The notes: generated from the letters alone by a model not told the origin. A DNA stretch of 64,000 nt from Heterocephalus glaber (GCF_000247695.1 NW_004624843.1:5714372-5778371), one strand, 5' to 3'. Positions 22,072 through 32,829 are shown, numbered from the stretch's first letter. Translations and numbers: made by a program.

Positions 22072-22388
22072 TAGCAGGGCTTTAACCCCGAGGCCCCTCT
22101 GATCACCAGGGTTATCACCAGGCTGGGGTTCACAGAAGGAAGGGATCAAGCGAGGGGACTTAGAGTTTGCCCGCCTCCTTTGCTTGAGCTGTAGGGGAAC
22201 CAAAACTTTCCCTCTACTCCTTGAAGGTTTGATAATTTGAGTCTCACCAACAGATTGACAGCAGAGGGACTCGCAGGAGAAAAGGCGTATGAACTGTTTA
22301 CTGTAAGAGCCTCGCAAAATATGACTCAGAGAAGGGCCTGATGATCAATCGAAGTTTTTATACTATTCTGAGGCTATAGGAAAGAATA

Positions 22389-22535
22389 AGGCCAGCACTC
22401 CAGAGGCTGAGGCAGGAGGATCGCTGTGAGTTGGAGGCCAGCCTGGGCTACAGAGTGAGTTCAAGGCCAGCCTGAACTACATAGCAAGACCCTGTCTCAA
22501 AAAAAAAACAAAAACAAAATAAAAATAAAACCTAA
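22389..22535 (+). repeat. B1 SINE, 5'-truncated, internally duplicated
   Basis: 'cagcactccagaggctgagg' then two 'aaggccagcctg' blocks and 'aagaccctgtctcaaaaaaa'. Confidence 0.9.
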
Positions 22536-23143
22536 ATGACAGCTATGTCAAAGTCTCTGAGCGAGGCACCCCCTTGACCTGTCCTAGGCACAGACAGGAA
22601 ATGAGGGACCGCGAAGTGATTCTTTGGTACCTGACTTTTGGAGAAGGTTGCACATTTCTTTTACAAAAGGAGTTTCTCGGACTATTCCTGTGTCTGCAGT
22701 TTCTCTGAATAGCCATCTTGAAATAAGCCAAAGAAGCATATTTTGAGGTGGCCTATTTTGGTCTTCCACAGAATTTTTTACAGAGAAAAATGTTTTTATA
22801 TTCTATTTATACAACTGAAAAAATTTGCCAGAAAAAAAAATTTTCTTTTGCTTTCTTTGAAGTGAATGATAGGTTAATTTCTAAGAAAGCAAAAGCAAAT
22901 CTAGAGAAACCAGGGGCCTTGCCAGACTCTGGAATTTAAATAGTCTCAGCGGAAGCTTGCACATCGGAATCTTTGAGGCAGATGATGACATGGCATGCGT
23001 CAGGACCCAGTCATCTCCCAAACACCATTTCCACAGGGTTTGGGCTCAGCTTTCCCGTACATGACAGGTGGGATCCGCATGTCACCACAGCAGGGTGGAG
23101 ATGGCAGGGACATTGGGTGGTGGCAGCATTGCTGATTTTTAGA

Positions 23144-23326
23144 GAGATGGGGTACTGCGGATCGAACCCAGCACCTTTATGCTGAGCTGCATCCCTGCCC
23201 CCTTTTTTAATTTTTAATTTTGAAATACGGTCTCCTTAAATTTCCCAGACAGGGCTCAAATTTGCAATCCTCCTGCTTCAGCCTCCCAGAATACTGGGAT
23301 TACCGGCATGTGCCATGGAGCCCGGC
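23144..23326 (-). repeat. B1-dID dimeric SINE
   Basis: ID-like 'ggggtactgcggatcgaacc...gcatccctgccccc' followed by a B1 unit ending 'gtgccatggagcccggcc'. Confidence 0.83.
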
Positions 23327-23595
23327 CATGCTGGTACTGTTGATGGCGATGCTGTCTATGGGCATCCCACCCTGAACGTGCCCAATCTCTTCTGTTAATG
23401 GTGATGCTATTGCTGGTGTGGTGGAGGCAGCGGTGACTCTGGGGTGGTGATGGTAGAAGTGGTGTACTTTAAACGGGTAGAAAATCGAGGTCAAAAGCAA
23501 ATGTACCCTGGCTACACGTTAAGCAAGGGACAAGGGAAAGGGTCATCACTTGGTTGTTGGTCAGACATGTGTCTGATTTCTCAGCCTACTCCAGT

Positions 23596-23673
23596 TTTTG
23601 GGTACTGGGAATCGAACTCAGGACATCACACCTGCCAGGCAGGTACCGTACCACTGACCTATATCCCTGGCCC
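23596..23673 (-). repeat. ID-type SINE
   Basis: 'gggtactgggaatcgaactc' to 'ctatatccctggccc'. Confidence 0.87.
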
Positions 23674-23695
23674 ACATATCCTAATTCTTATTTCC

Positions 23696-23774
23696 TTTTT
23701 TTTGGTACCAGGGATCAAACTCAAGACCTTGCGCTTACAAGGCAGGCGGTAGCACTACTGAGCTAAATCCCCAT
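23696..23774 (-). repeat. ID-type SINE with target-site duplication
   Basis: 'ggtaccagggatcaaactca' to 'gctaaatccccat', flanked by CCTAATTCTTATTTCC and CCTAATTTTTATTTTC. Confidence 0.9.
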
Positions 23775-23972
23775 CAACCTAATTTTTATTTTCATTCCCT
23801 TTCCCTTTCTTCCTTTGCGACTCCCTACATCTCTTGATCCCTTCCCATTTGAGAAAGATCTGTCTCCCTACTTCTATTATCAATTATTTTATTTATACCT
23901 TGGGTTTCTCATATAAGAGAAACCATGTGATATTTATGTCTGATTTATTTCACTTAACATTGTGGTCTCAAA

Positions 23973-24370
23973 GTGTGTTTTAGTTACTTTCTTATTGCTG
24001 GAACACAACACCTGGAACACAAGTTAAAGGAGGAGAAGTTTATTTTGATTCTCAGTGTGTAGAGGTTTCAGTGCACAGTTGGCTGGTTCCAAGTCATGGG
24101 GCATCACAGAGAGGAAACAGTCCATGGCATGGCAGGCAGGAAGCAGAGAGGGATGAAGGGAAGAGGAGGAAAATATACTCTTCCAGGCCACACCCACAGT
24201 GACCAACCTCTTCCCACAAGGCTTCACCTCTCCACTTCACACCCAGCCATAAACCCATCAGTGGAGTAACCCAGTGTCACACACCCACAATCCAGCCACC
24301 TCCCCAAATCCCCACCTGTGAGCTCATCAGGCTTTGGAGGGGACATCTAGCTATAAACCATAACGAGATG
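23973..24370 (-). mobile_element. MaLR/ERVL-type LTR (reverse orientation)
   Basis: Read on the minus strand it starts TTATGGTTTATAGCTAGATG, has the MaLR-like segments GTGGCTGGATTGTGGGTG and GAAGAGGTTGGTCACTGTGG, an AATAAA signal (complement at 24039-24044) and ends CAATAAGAAAGTAACTAAAA. No internal viral genes accompany it, so it is a solitary LTR. Confidence 0.65.
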
Positions 24371-24404
24371 CACCAATTTTCCTACAAATGACTCAAATTT
24401 ATCT

Positions 24405-24575
24405 TTTTTATGGCAGAGGTAGATGAAATAGATAGAACACTTGAAGTTATAGGCATAGGAAAGGACTTCTGAACAGAACCCCAGTTGCACAGGAAATAGT
24501 ACTAAGAACCATCAAATGGGATCATACCAAATTTAAAAGTTTCTGCATAAGAAACAAACAAAAGAGTAAATGAAG
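24405..24575 (+). mobile_element. L1 fragment (ORF2 C-terminal part)
   Basis: One plus frame reads IGIG then LLNRTPVAQEI and TIKWDHTKFKSFC, which matches the rodent L1 ORF2 C-terminal region from memory. The frame is broken between these parts, so it is a dead, heavily truncated copy. Confidence 0.7.
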
Positions 24576-25075
24576 ATGGCGCCTTGTTGACAGCCATCTC
24601 TGGTGCCCGGCAGCATGCCCGGCTGAGGTCGGGAACTTGGTGCCAGGTAGGCAGGGTCCAAGTCCTGCTGCTCCATTCATTGGCTGTGTGAGTTCAGACG
24701 AGCAACTGCAGCCCTCTGAACCTGGTCACCAAGCAGCCCTGCTCAGTGTCCTTGTGGGCTGGGTGCTACTTCAAGCCCCAGGGCTGCAATGCTAGATGCA
24801 GTCTTAGTTGCGTCCTGGCTGCTCTTGGTCTTAGTTCTCGTGGAGCCTGGGTTCCAGCAGGAGAAACCTATAGTGAGCCTGCAACTCGAGCTCTCAGTGA
24901 CTGAGCGAAGCAGGGAGATCTGCTGGAGGTGACCCAGGGACTGTCTTAGCGGGCATTCATGCTCACGGTCACTTCTTTGTGGATCTGAGTGACAAGGACC
25001 TTGAGTGACAAGGAAGAGCCCTTCCCAGGTGGAATCCAGGTCTCTGGAGAGTCCTGGAAATTGTAGCTCACAGTC

Positions 25076-25212
25076 AGGCGTGGTAGCTCAGCCTGTAATC
25101 CCAGCATTCAGGAGGCTGAGGCTCGGAGGGTCACTGCTGAGACAGAAGCTACACAGTGACTTCAAGGCCAAGCTGGACTGCATAGTGAGGCCCTGTCTCA
25201 AAAAAAACCCAA
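25076..25212 (+). repeat. B1 SINE
   Basis: 'caggcgtggtagctcagcct' through 'agtgaggccctgtctcaaaa'. Confidence 0.87.
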
Positions 25213-25318
25213 CAAAACCTCAAAGTGTAGTTTAAGCCAGGCCTGATGGCACAGGCCTATAATCCAAGCAAGGATAAAGCAACATACAAAAACACCGATT
25301 TAGCAGTAGATTAGAAGA

Positions 25319-25526
25319 AAGCTGGGTGCGGTGGCACATACTTGTAATCTCAACACTCTGGGAGGCTGAGGCAGGAAGATCACAAGTTCAGGTCCCACCT
25401 TGGGCAACTTAGTGACTTAGCTAGATCCTGTCTCAAAAAAAATAAATAAAAAGTAAAATGGAAGGCTCTAGGGATGTAGCTCAATGTGAAGGGTTCAACC
25501 TCCAGTGTGGTCAAAAAGAAAAAGAA
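25319..25526 (+). repeat. B1-dID dimeric SINE
   Basis: B1 'gctgggtgcggtggcacata', A-rich linker, ID-like 'ctctagggatgtagctcaat'. A short B1 start fragment (25232-25265) precedes it. Confidence 0.87.
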
Positions 25527-25921
25527 GTTGTAGCTCAAGGCAGGTCAACCATGAGGCCGAGAGTGGCTTGGGATAGGATCTACTTCATACAGGGTCCCCG
25601 GCATGTGGGTCCTGTCTCCCTGTGGTGGGGAACAGCCAGCCCAGGGTTTTAAGCTATAGGCCAGGAAAGCAGACCAGGAAACCCACGAGGGAGATGTGAG
25701 TGGGAGAGGGAGCGGGCCTAGATCTTGAAGCCACGGAGTGGGTGGGAGAGGCAGGTTTAGAGGGAAGAGCTATTTTTTGGCTGTGTGGGTTTTGAGATGT
25801 TCGCAGCTAACCCTGGCATCCTTGTCCAGAGGGCAGTGGTGCTACGCTCGGGCACCTGGAGGATGGAAGCAGCAGCTCCCTGCAGTCGGGCCGCCCTGTT
25901 CCTTTTTGTCCTGTCTCCCAG

Positions 25922-26002
25922 GTGCCCTGCGAAGCCAGTCCGGCCAGCATGGTGGCCAAGCTCAGCCAGCTGACAAGTCTGCTGTCCTCCATCGAAGACA
26001 AG
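25922..26002 (+). CDS. INPP5D: INPP5D exon 7 (contains Met260)
   Basis: Encodes residues 251-277, VPCEASPASMVAKLSQLTSL then LSSIEDK, 81 nt in phase 0 at both ends. Acceptor tctcccag, donor GTACTG. Met260 (ATG at 25949-25951) is the first methionine after exon 6 and has A at -3 and G at +4, so it is the likely start of the SH2-less isoform. Confidence 0.95.
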
Positions 26003-26103
26003 GTACTGGGGATCTGTGGCTTCTGAGGCCCCCCTTTTTGTACAGAGAATCACAGGCTCAGCCTCTGCGTTCCCCTTGACGCTGTCGTTGCTGCTGCCCA
26101 CAG
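26003..26103 (+). other. INPP5D: INPP5D intron 7 (101 bp)
   Basis: Very short intron with donor GTACTG and acceptor gcccacag; no repeat fits inside. Confidence 0.93.
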
Positions 26104-26175
26104 GTCAAGGCCTTGCTGCACGAGGGTCCCGAGCCTCCTCACTGGCGTTCCCTCATCCCTCCCGTCACGTTTGAG
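26104..26175 (+). CDS. INPP5D: INPP5D exon 8
   Basis: Encodes residues 278-301, VKALLHEGPEPPHWRSLIPP then VTFE; 72 nt, phase 0 at both ends, so it could be skipped without shifting frame. Donor GTCAGT. Leads into the PH-related region. Confidence 0.94.
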
Positions 26176-26642
26176 GTCAGTGGTCCTGGGGTGCCTGGCC
26201 TTGCACCCCACATTTGAGGGGACGGACATCTGGGTCCTTTGGAAAGAGGGCTTTGGGCTTGGGCTGCAGAAGGGCAGGGAACCCCATGGTGGAGAATGGC
26301 GGTGGGTGGACCTCCCAGCTCGGGCGATGGTTAAACATCTGAGTTGCTGCCGTGAAGCATGCGTGACACCCCCTTGATGGGGACCCAGTGAGGGGAGAGC
26401 TCTTTGTTGGCTGTCAACTGTGCCCTTCTCAAAATGGCAGTCATGAGACATTGGACCCAAAACTGGCTGCAAAGCAATGCACTGGGGTGAGGCATGGGGT
26501 GGTTGAGAACATGAGAATTTCTGTGATTTCTCCAAGAGGGACTGATTGGAATCTCCAGGCTTGGACCCAGAAGTGGATTTGGCTTCATGAGTCTGCTGTG
26601 ATTCTTGTACACCCGACCTGCCTGGTCCCAGATGTAGAAAAT

Positions 26643-26694
<52 letters not shown>

Positions 26695-27134
26695 TTCCCT
26701 ACCCATACCCCAAAGTCCTCTTACCCTGGAAATACTCTTATAAAAGACAGATTTCCATTTTCAAGCATGCCTAGGACAACCCCCCCCCCCATTATCAGTA
26801 AATGTTCGATTAGTGGTTGTAACAGGACCTGAGTTTAGAACTATTAATTACTCAAGCCCTTTCTGGAAGTAGCCGACACATGCCATTAATGAGTGTTGTT
26901 GGAGCAATCAGTGAATGAACCATTTCCCCACACTTCATCTGTTTCCTCCACCAACCCCATGGGTGGAACCGCTGAGGTGAAGGTGAGAGATTCCCCAGGA
27001 GGCTGCAGAATGTGTACAGGTTGGGGGACAGGGTCCTGATGTCCCCACATGGCCTTGTAGACTCAGGGCTCACAGGTTGGCATTGCCAAAGTGGGGCCAG
27101 AAAATCAACGAACCACATCTGTCTTTCTACAAAG
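26176..27134 (+). other. INPP5D: INPP5D intron 8
   Basis: Contains a (CT)n microsatellite at 26647-26697 and a C run at 26780-26789. The rest is unique sequence without recognised features. Confidence 0.85.
26647..26697. repeat. (CT)n microsatellite
   Basis: About 25 CT units with one GT interruption. Confidence 0.95.
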
Positions 27135-27258
27135 GTGAAGGCCGAGTCTCTTGGGATTCCCCAGAAAATGCAGCTCAAAGTTGACGTGGAGTCTGGGAAA
27201 CTGATCATTAAGAAGTCCAAGGACAGCTCCGATGACAAGTTCTACAGCCACAAGAAAA
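27135..27258 (+). CDS. INPP5D: INPP5D exon 9 (PH-related region)
   Basis: Encodes residues 302 to 343: VKAESLGIPQKMQLKVDVES then GKLIIKKSKDSSDDKFYSHK. The alternating strands KMQLKVDV and GKLIIKK are the start of the PH-related domain that binds PI(3,4,5)P3 in SHIP1. Acceptor is ctacaaag, donor GTAAGG. One base of an Ile codon is left over. Confidence 0.96.
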
Positions 27259-27721
27259 GTAAGGTCCCCATGCCTGCCGTGCTCTGGTTCGACTGGGGTT
27301 TAGTGTGACTGATCAGTAGGTGACGATCAATAGAAGACTGATGACAGCAGACTGGGGAGAAGCAGGACCTGCCAGGCACATTCCACCCCTTTGCAGAGGG
27401 TGATCCCCCCTGGCTGCATACCATCCTCACCATAATGTGGGCATCCTGTCCTGCTCTGAGGTAACCTCTATGGGGCCTCCCCTGCCCTCTGTGAATCCCA
27501 AGGGGAGCCTACACCTTGCTGAGCACACTTGGTGCATCCTGCCATAGCAGCAGATGCGTGTGTGCGCGTGCATAGTGATTACATGACAGTGTCTCTTCCC
27601 CACACACAGCCAGTCTGACCCACCCTGTCACCTGCCATGCCTGGTACAGGCCCTGGCCAGATGGCATGGTGTCCTTGGCTGGTGGTGTCTTTAGTGTAGC
27701 ACATACTGACTGGTGCTGATG

Positions 27722-27905
27722 CTCGTGCATTCTGGAATCCAGCTGAGCAAATTCACATCCCAGCTCTGCCACTTAGCAGCGAGTCTTTGGGTTTGTTACG
27801 TCCAAGCTGCCTTAGCAGCTGTGTGATCCTGGCCTGCTTCCCAGGGTCTCCATTTCCTTTGGTGTAAATCAGCGATGCAGAAGATTAAGTGACTAACACA
27901 GGAGA
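27722..27905 (+). repeat. MIR SINE
   Basis: 'cccagctctgccacttagca', 'agctgtgtgatcctggcctg' and the MIR-like 'gtctccatttcctttggtgt'. Confidence 0.7.
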
Positions 27906-28262
27906 GAGCTGGCGCATGGCCTTCTCCGAGGCCGGCTGTGACCCTAAGGCATGAACTGCTGAGGCTTTATCTCTTGCCGGTTGGGTAACCTTGCCCACAG
28001 ACAGGGAACTCTTCACCTGGCAAATGCATACAGAGAGGCTGCTGGGGGCAGGAGCCTGGGCATCCAGGCAATGGGTGGACTGATGAGGTGCCTGTCCCTG
28101 TGGAATTTTCACTCTGATGTATTGAATGGTCAGTAAATACTCAAATAAATGTGTTAATACAGTGGTTTCAGCTACCGATAAGTGCTGTTGGGAAAATAGA
28201 GCTGCATAATAGGATGGGGAAGGGCTGGGAAGAGGGAAGAGGTTTTTTGTTTGTTTGTTTGT

Positions 28263-28337
28263 TTTGGTACTGGAGATTGAACTCGGGACCTATTGCTTGC
28301 TAGGCAGGCAGCACCACTGAGCTAAATCCCCAGCCCT
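28263..28337 (-). repeat. ID-type SINE
   Basis: 'ggtactggagattgaactcg' to 'gctaaatccccagccct', preceded by (TTTG)n. Confidence 0.9.
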
Positions 28338-28344
28338 GTTGTTT

Positions 28345-28462
28345 GTTTTGTTTTTTGAGACAGGGTCTCACTGTGTAGCTCAGGCTGGCCTCGAATCAGT
28401 GATCCTCCTGCCTCAGCCTTCCAAGTGCTGGGAGTACAGGTGTGTGCCACCACACCTGGCCC
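28345..28462 (-). repeat. B1 SINE
   Basis: 'gagacagggtctcactgtgt' through 'gtgccaccacacctggccc'; lacks the internal duplication. Confidence 0.9.
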
Positions 28463-28481
28463 GGGAAGGGGGTTTTTGTTT

Positions 28482-28634
28482 GATTTTTTTTTTTTTGGAG
28501 ACAGTGTTTCACTGTGTATTCCAGGCTGGCCTCGAACTCACTGTGTATTCCAGGCTGGCCTTGAACTCTCAGCGATCCTCCTGCCTCACCCTCCTGAGTG
28601 CTGGGATTACTGGGGTGCAACCCCACACCTGGCT
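28482..28634 (-). repeat. B1 SINE, internally duplicated
   Basis: The block 'actgtgtattccaggctggcc' occurs twice, then 'cctcctgagtgctgggatta' and 'ccacacctggct'. Confidence 0.92.
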
Positions 28635-29140
28635 GAAGGAGCAGTGTAGAGCAGCCTGGGGCCTGCCCCTCTCAGCAAGAGGCACATGAACCCTGACTTC
28701 CAGGCTGAGAAGCAGCCAGTTGGACAGGGGCTGGGGAAAGCATCCAGCTTAGGGAATGACAGGTGAAAATGCTCTGAGGCCGCAGGAGGAGGGCCTTGAG
28801 GGAGAGCAGAAAGGGCCTGGCTAGGGGAGAGAGGAGTCCTGAGCAGGGGGGCTGGGTGCCAGCCTCAGTGGTGACGAGAGTGGTGACGAGTTTAGATGCT
28901 ACCTCAAGTGCTCGGCAAGAACTCGAGTGCTGGATCCCAGTGCTATTGCACAGGGGCCCTTGGAAGGGTGGGGGTGGCTCTCAGGGTGGCAGCCTTGTTT
29001 CCACCTGGCATTGGGTCCAGGCAGGGGCTGGCAGGCCCAGGGTAGGGGAGCCGTGCACGGTGTCAGCTGTGCGTGTGGACCTGGAGTTTCCCAGGCCGTC
29101 CCCAGCTCTGGCTGATGGCAATGTCTCTTCCTACAGATAG

Positions 29141-29208
29141 TCACTGGATCTATATACTACACTAGATCGTAGCCAAAAGGCCGAGAAGCGATCATCACTG
29201 GATCTATA
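29141..29208 (-). pseudogene. 3'-truncated U2 snRNA retropseudogene with target-site duplication
   Basis: On the minus strand, 29192 down to 29155 matches the first ~38 nt of U2 snRNA (starting ATCGCTTCTCGGCCTTTTGG) with two differences. It is flanked by a perfect 14-bp direct repeat TCACTGGATCTATA at 29141-29154 and 29195-29208. No A tail and no 3' part of U2 is present. Confidence 0.88.
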
Positions 29209-29605
29209 AAGGCTCTAGACCTCCCCTCAAAAGAACCCCCACCTTCACACAATAGTTTGTGTCCCTTTTCAGGTAGCCCTTTGAAACCAGAGGCCCTCTG
29301 GTGTACAGTAGCATTCCTGTTCCTTCTCCTTTTTTTACAGTACTGGTAAGCTACATTCCCCAGGCCTTTCTACTTTGTATTTTGAGTCAGTCTTTTACTA
29401 AATTCCCCAGGGGCCTGAACTTGCATAAGTATGTCCCATGCAATATTTGGGACATACTTATGTTTTAAAAAATCATTCACAGTTATTCTGAAATTTATCT
29501 TTAAGGGGCTGCCCTGCGTGTTGTCTGGTGATTTCAGCCAGGATGAACATCTTTTGTTCTTAGGTGGAATGGGAATAAAAAGAACAAGGATAAAAGAAAG
29601 TATAA

Positions 29606-29752
29606 AACCGGGCACATTGGCACATACCTATAATCCCAGCACTCTGGGAGGCTGAGGAAGGAGGATCAGGAGGTTGAGCCCAGCCTGGGCAAATTAGTGA
29701 CTTATGGAGAACCTGCATCAAAATAAATGAAACAGAGCTGGGGATGTAGCAA
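29606..29752 (+). repeat. B1-dID dimeric SINE, 3'-truncated
   Basis: B1 'cgggcacattggcacatacc', linker 'aaataaatgaaacagagctg', ID-like head 'gctggggatgtagc' breaking off. Confidence 0.8.
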
Positions 29753-29944
29753 GTCCCTAGAGTCCCAGGCACAGGCTCCACCCAGTCTCTCCCCAGCCAC
29801 AGTCTGTGCACTTTGCCTGACAGCCATGCCCCCTGGGTAGCAGCCCTTGTCCCCAGGGATCCCTAGGGCTGGGCGTCCATGGGGCAGGAGGGGAGGTGAT
29901 GTGTTCAGTGCTGACTCTGCACAGACCCTGTGCTGCCACAGTAG

Positions 29945-30290
29945 GATGGAGGCTAAGAGCACAGGAAGGCTGCAGGGATCCACCGTCTGGGTTCAAATCC
30001 TGGCCCTCCCACTTGCTGGCTGTATCATATTGGTCTGGTTGCTTAGCTTTTCTCTGCCTCGGTGTCCTTGCCTGTAAAATGGAAATAACAATGGCTTTCT
30101 TGGGGCTGGGGATTTAGCTCAGTGGTTTCGCTGCCTGCTGCGCAAGCGCAAGAAACTGAGTTTGATCCCCAGTACCAAAAAAAAAAAAAAAGGCTTTCTC
30201 ATGTTGGTGTTGAATGAGAGGAATACTGAGCTCATCATGCATGCACAAGCACTTGGCAGGTCCTAGCCTAGCACCTAGTGAGTGGAGGTA
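29945..30290 (+). repeat. MIR SINE split by an ID insertion
   Basis: 'gggttcaaatcctggccctc', 'gtaaaatggaaataacaatg' before and 'catgcacaagcacttggca' after the ID element. Confidence 0.8.
30105..30191 (+). repeat. ID-type SINE inside MIR
   Basis: 'ggctggggatttagctcagt' to 'gatccccagtaccaaaaaaa'; flanks share GGCTTTCT. Confidence 0.92.
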
Positions 30291-30384
30291 CCCAGGAGCA
30301 GGCTGTGACACTGAGGGTGAGGGATGCCCTGGGGCAGCAGGGAATAGGGGAGTAGGAAGTGGGGTGCGGTGAGGGAAAGGTACA

Positions 30385-30775
30385 CAGGGTATGATCAAAA
30401 TGTGCAGTGAATACTTAAATTTTAAAACCTTGTTGCAGTAAATGACACATAGCCATGAATGGCCCTCATAATCCTCCTCATTTCAAACACACTCATCCCA
30501 CTGTCCTTGCTACTTTCTGAAGCAGTTCTGGAGTCCTCTTTCCTGAAGGTCTTTACCACTTTACCAAATGTGATCATAGTGAATGCTGCTGCCATCCAAG
30601 GAAGGGCAGGCTTGTAAAAGCACTGCAGTATATCCTCGCATACCTCATTCACCAGATCTCTGCAACTTCTGGGTCTTCCCCAGGGTCAAGATGACTACAA
30701 AAGGTCAACATATTGAATTGATTCAGGACATCGAGGCAGCTCCAACAGGTCTGGGCAGAGGCCAAGACAGATTAG
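30385..30775. mobile_element. mariner-type transposon remnant
   Basis: The left part is a minus-strand transposase tail (from 'gtatgatcaaaatgtgcagt'); a minus frame reads SKDSGMSVFEMRRIMRAIHG. The right part, about 30660-30755, reads FPRVKMTTKGQHIELIQDIE on the plus strand. It is the same family and the same inverted arrangement as the copy in intron 4, but truncated on the right. Confidence 0.7.
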
Positions 30776-31197
30776 CAGGAGAAGGGCATAAAGATTGGTT
30801 CCGGATAAGCTCTGTGTGACCCGGAAGTGCTCAGAGGAGGTGGAGACATGAGGCTGGCATTAAGCCTGTGTGAGTCCGGGCTCAGTGTGATGAAGGGGAG
30901 ACTGAGGGGAAGGAGGCAGGCAGCACATGGGGCTGGCGGCTAAGTGTGGAAACGGAATCCAGGACTTAGCAGGGCCTGGGGGTTCAGATTCCTTTGTCTT
31001 AGAGATAGACAGGGATGCTCTTGCCCCCAGGTGTAGGGAGGGCATCATCCCATGATGATCTTATCACCTGCTTCTGGGATGGTCAGAGAGTCCTTTCTAT
31101 AGCTGCTGATGCTCACACGCCTTCAGCTGAAAATATTCCCTGTGTCAGGTGCCCTACAGTGGGGTAGTGGATCCTGAGCCACATCAGTGGCATTAGA

Positions 31198-31313
31198 AGC
31201 CTAGGCATGCACCTGTAATCTCGGCACTCAGGAGGCTGAGGCAGGAGGATCACTGCTAGTTCACAGCCAGCCTGGACTACATAGTGAGACCCAGTCTCAA
31301 AAAACCAAAACAA
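31198..31313 (+). repeat. B1 SINE, 5'-truncated
   Basis: 'cctaggcatgcacctgtaat' through 'gtgagacccagtctcaaaaa'. Confidence 0.88.
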
Positions 31314-32033
31314 TAAATACAATAAAGGAAGCCGAGGTGATTTCCAGACCAGCCCTTTGTGACCTTAATCTGATGTCCTCTCCCTGGCCCTCCATTTAAT
31401 CTCCAGTCTGTGAGAGAGCAGTAGCGTCCTGCAGGGCTTCAAGGAGGCTTAAAGGGAACTCAGTGAAGTACCTGGTACCTGGCATCAGGGTGCTCTGGAC
31501 GGTGGGGCCGATCTTCCAGGGTTGTCGTGGGGAGGCTGAATGGAGCAGTGGGATGGGGTGGCGGTGACAGGCTGTCATCTTCCTGCAGAGTCGAGCTCCA
31601 GTGTCAGGAAAAGTGGGGGGCACTGACGGTGTGAGCAGGATCTATGCTGAGTTTTTAAAGTCCCGAGAGCTGATGTTGATGTAGTGTAAAGGGGGACAAG
31701 GTCAACACTGCACCCAATCAGCACAGACCCTCTGGGCCCCTGACTCCGCCCCTACCCAGCCGGGGAGTGTGGCTCCCTCTGTCCTGACTCCTGTCCTCTG
31801 GGGCCTGAATGACCCGGTCCTGCCCAGCTCTGTGCAGACCTGGTATCCAAAGGCGCCCACTCAACGGTGACCAGTTGCCCAGATGCTTCCTTACTGTTCA
31901 TAAATCCCAGCAACGGCCCCATGCACCCCCACTTTAACATGCACTCCACGAAGGCCAGGATGTGGATCTCTCGCTCACCACAGAACAGTGCTTGGCAAGG
32001 AGGAAGTGATGCATAAATGCATACTGATTTATT

Positions 32034-32128
32034 TGTTTGTTTTTGAGACAAGGTCTCACTATGTAGCCCAGGATGGCCTTGAACTCAAGGCAATCCTCCT
32101 GCCTCAGCCTCCCTAGTACTAGGATGCC
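32034..32128 (-). repeat. B1 SINE, partial
   Basis: 'gtttttgagacaaggtctca' to 'cctgcctcagcctccctagt'. Confidence 0.88.
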
Positions 32129-32407
32129 AGGAGGGTGTCACCTGGGGAGCTTCTAGTTTTACTAACGTGATGTGGAGAAAATGAGCCACTTACTGCCCCT
32201 GATGGAATAATCATTCTGATAAGCAAGCAGGGACCTGCAAGCAGATGTCAAGGAAAACCAGAAATTCAGGGGGAGGAGATGCAGCCTGAGAGAAGATTGG
32301 GAACGTCTGAGGGCATCCAGGGGCAGTGGTGCACACCGTGTTATAGGTAGTTTCCTGCTGCTGCTGGCAAAGCCTCCAGGACTCCCTTTGGTGGGATTCC
32401 TAGTAGG

Positions 32408-32516
32408 AGCTGGGTGTGGTAGCACTCGCCTATAACTCCAGCACTCGGGAGGCTGAAGCAGGCTCGAGTTTAAGGCCAGCCTGGGCTACATAGTGAGACT
32501 GTGTCTCAGAAACAAA
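32408..32516 (+). repeat. B1 SINE
   Basis: 'agctgggtgtggtagcactc' through 'gtgagactgtgtctcagaaa'. Confidence 0.88.
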
Positions 32517-32829
32517 CGAAGACAGCAGTTGATGCCTCTGCTATTGTCACTTCCTTCAGAAAGCAGCACTCAGGAGAAAAAGGACTGAGACATGGTTCTG
32601 ACAGCTGGGAGGCAGCTAGATAAAGCGCACTCACAGGAACCAAAATACCAAACTCAAAGCACCTGCCTGGGGAAACTGAGACCCTTGACTCAGCCCACAG
32701 AACCCACAAAGGGCCCAAGAGCTGACAGCACCGGGGTGGGGTCTGGGGACCGAGGGGCTGGAACGAGATGGAGGCTTGGACCCCTGGCCGAATAAGTGGA
32801 CAAATGAATGAACTGCCATTTTCCTTAAG

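Larger units (their letters stand above)
20017..25921 (+). other. INPP5D: INPP5D intron 6
   Basis: Contains a dense SINE pile-up, a reverse-oriented MaLR-like LTR and an L1 fragment. Stretches 21500-21975, 22540-23135, 24580-25070 and 25530-25920 hold no repeat or exon I recognise. Confidence 0.8.
27259..32829 (+). other. INPP5D: INPP5D intron 9
   Basis: Contains two MIRs, ID and B1 SINEs, a U2 stub, and a mariner remnant. Stretches 27260-27720, 27905-28240, 28640-29140, 29215-29600, 30780-31195, 31315-32030 and 32520-32829 show nothing I recognise. Confidence 0.8.

Noticed and set aside
26050..26706. 218-codon minus-strand frame with an RE repeat start
   Set aside because: The repeat is just translated (CT)n microsatellite; antisense to exon 8 and without support.
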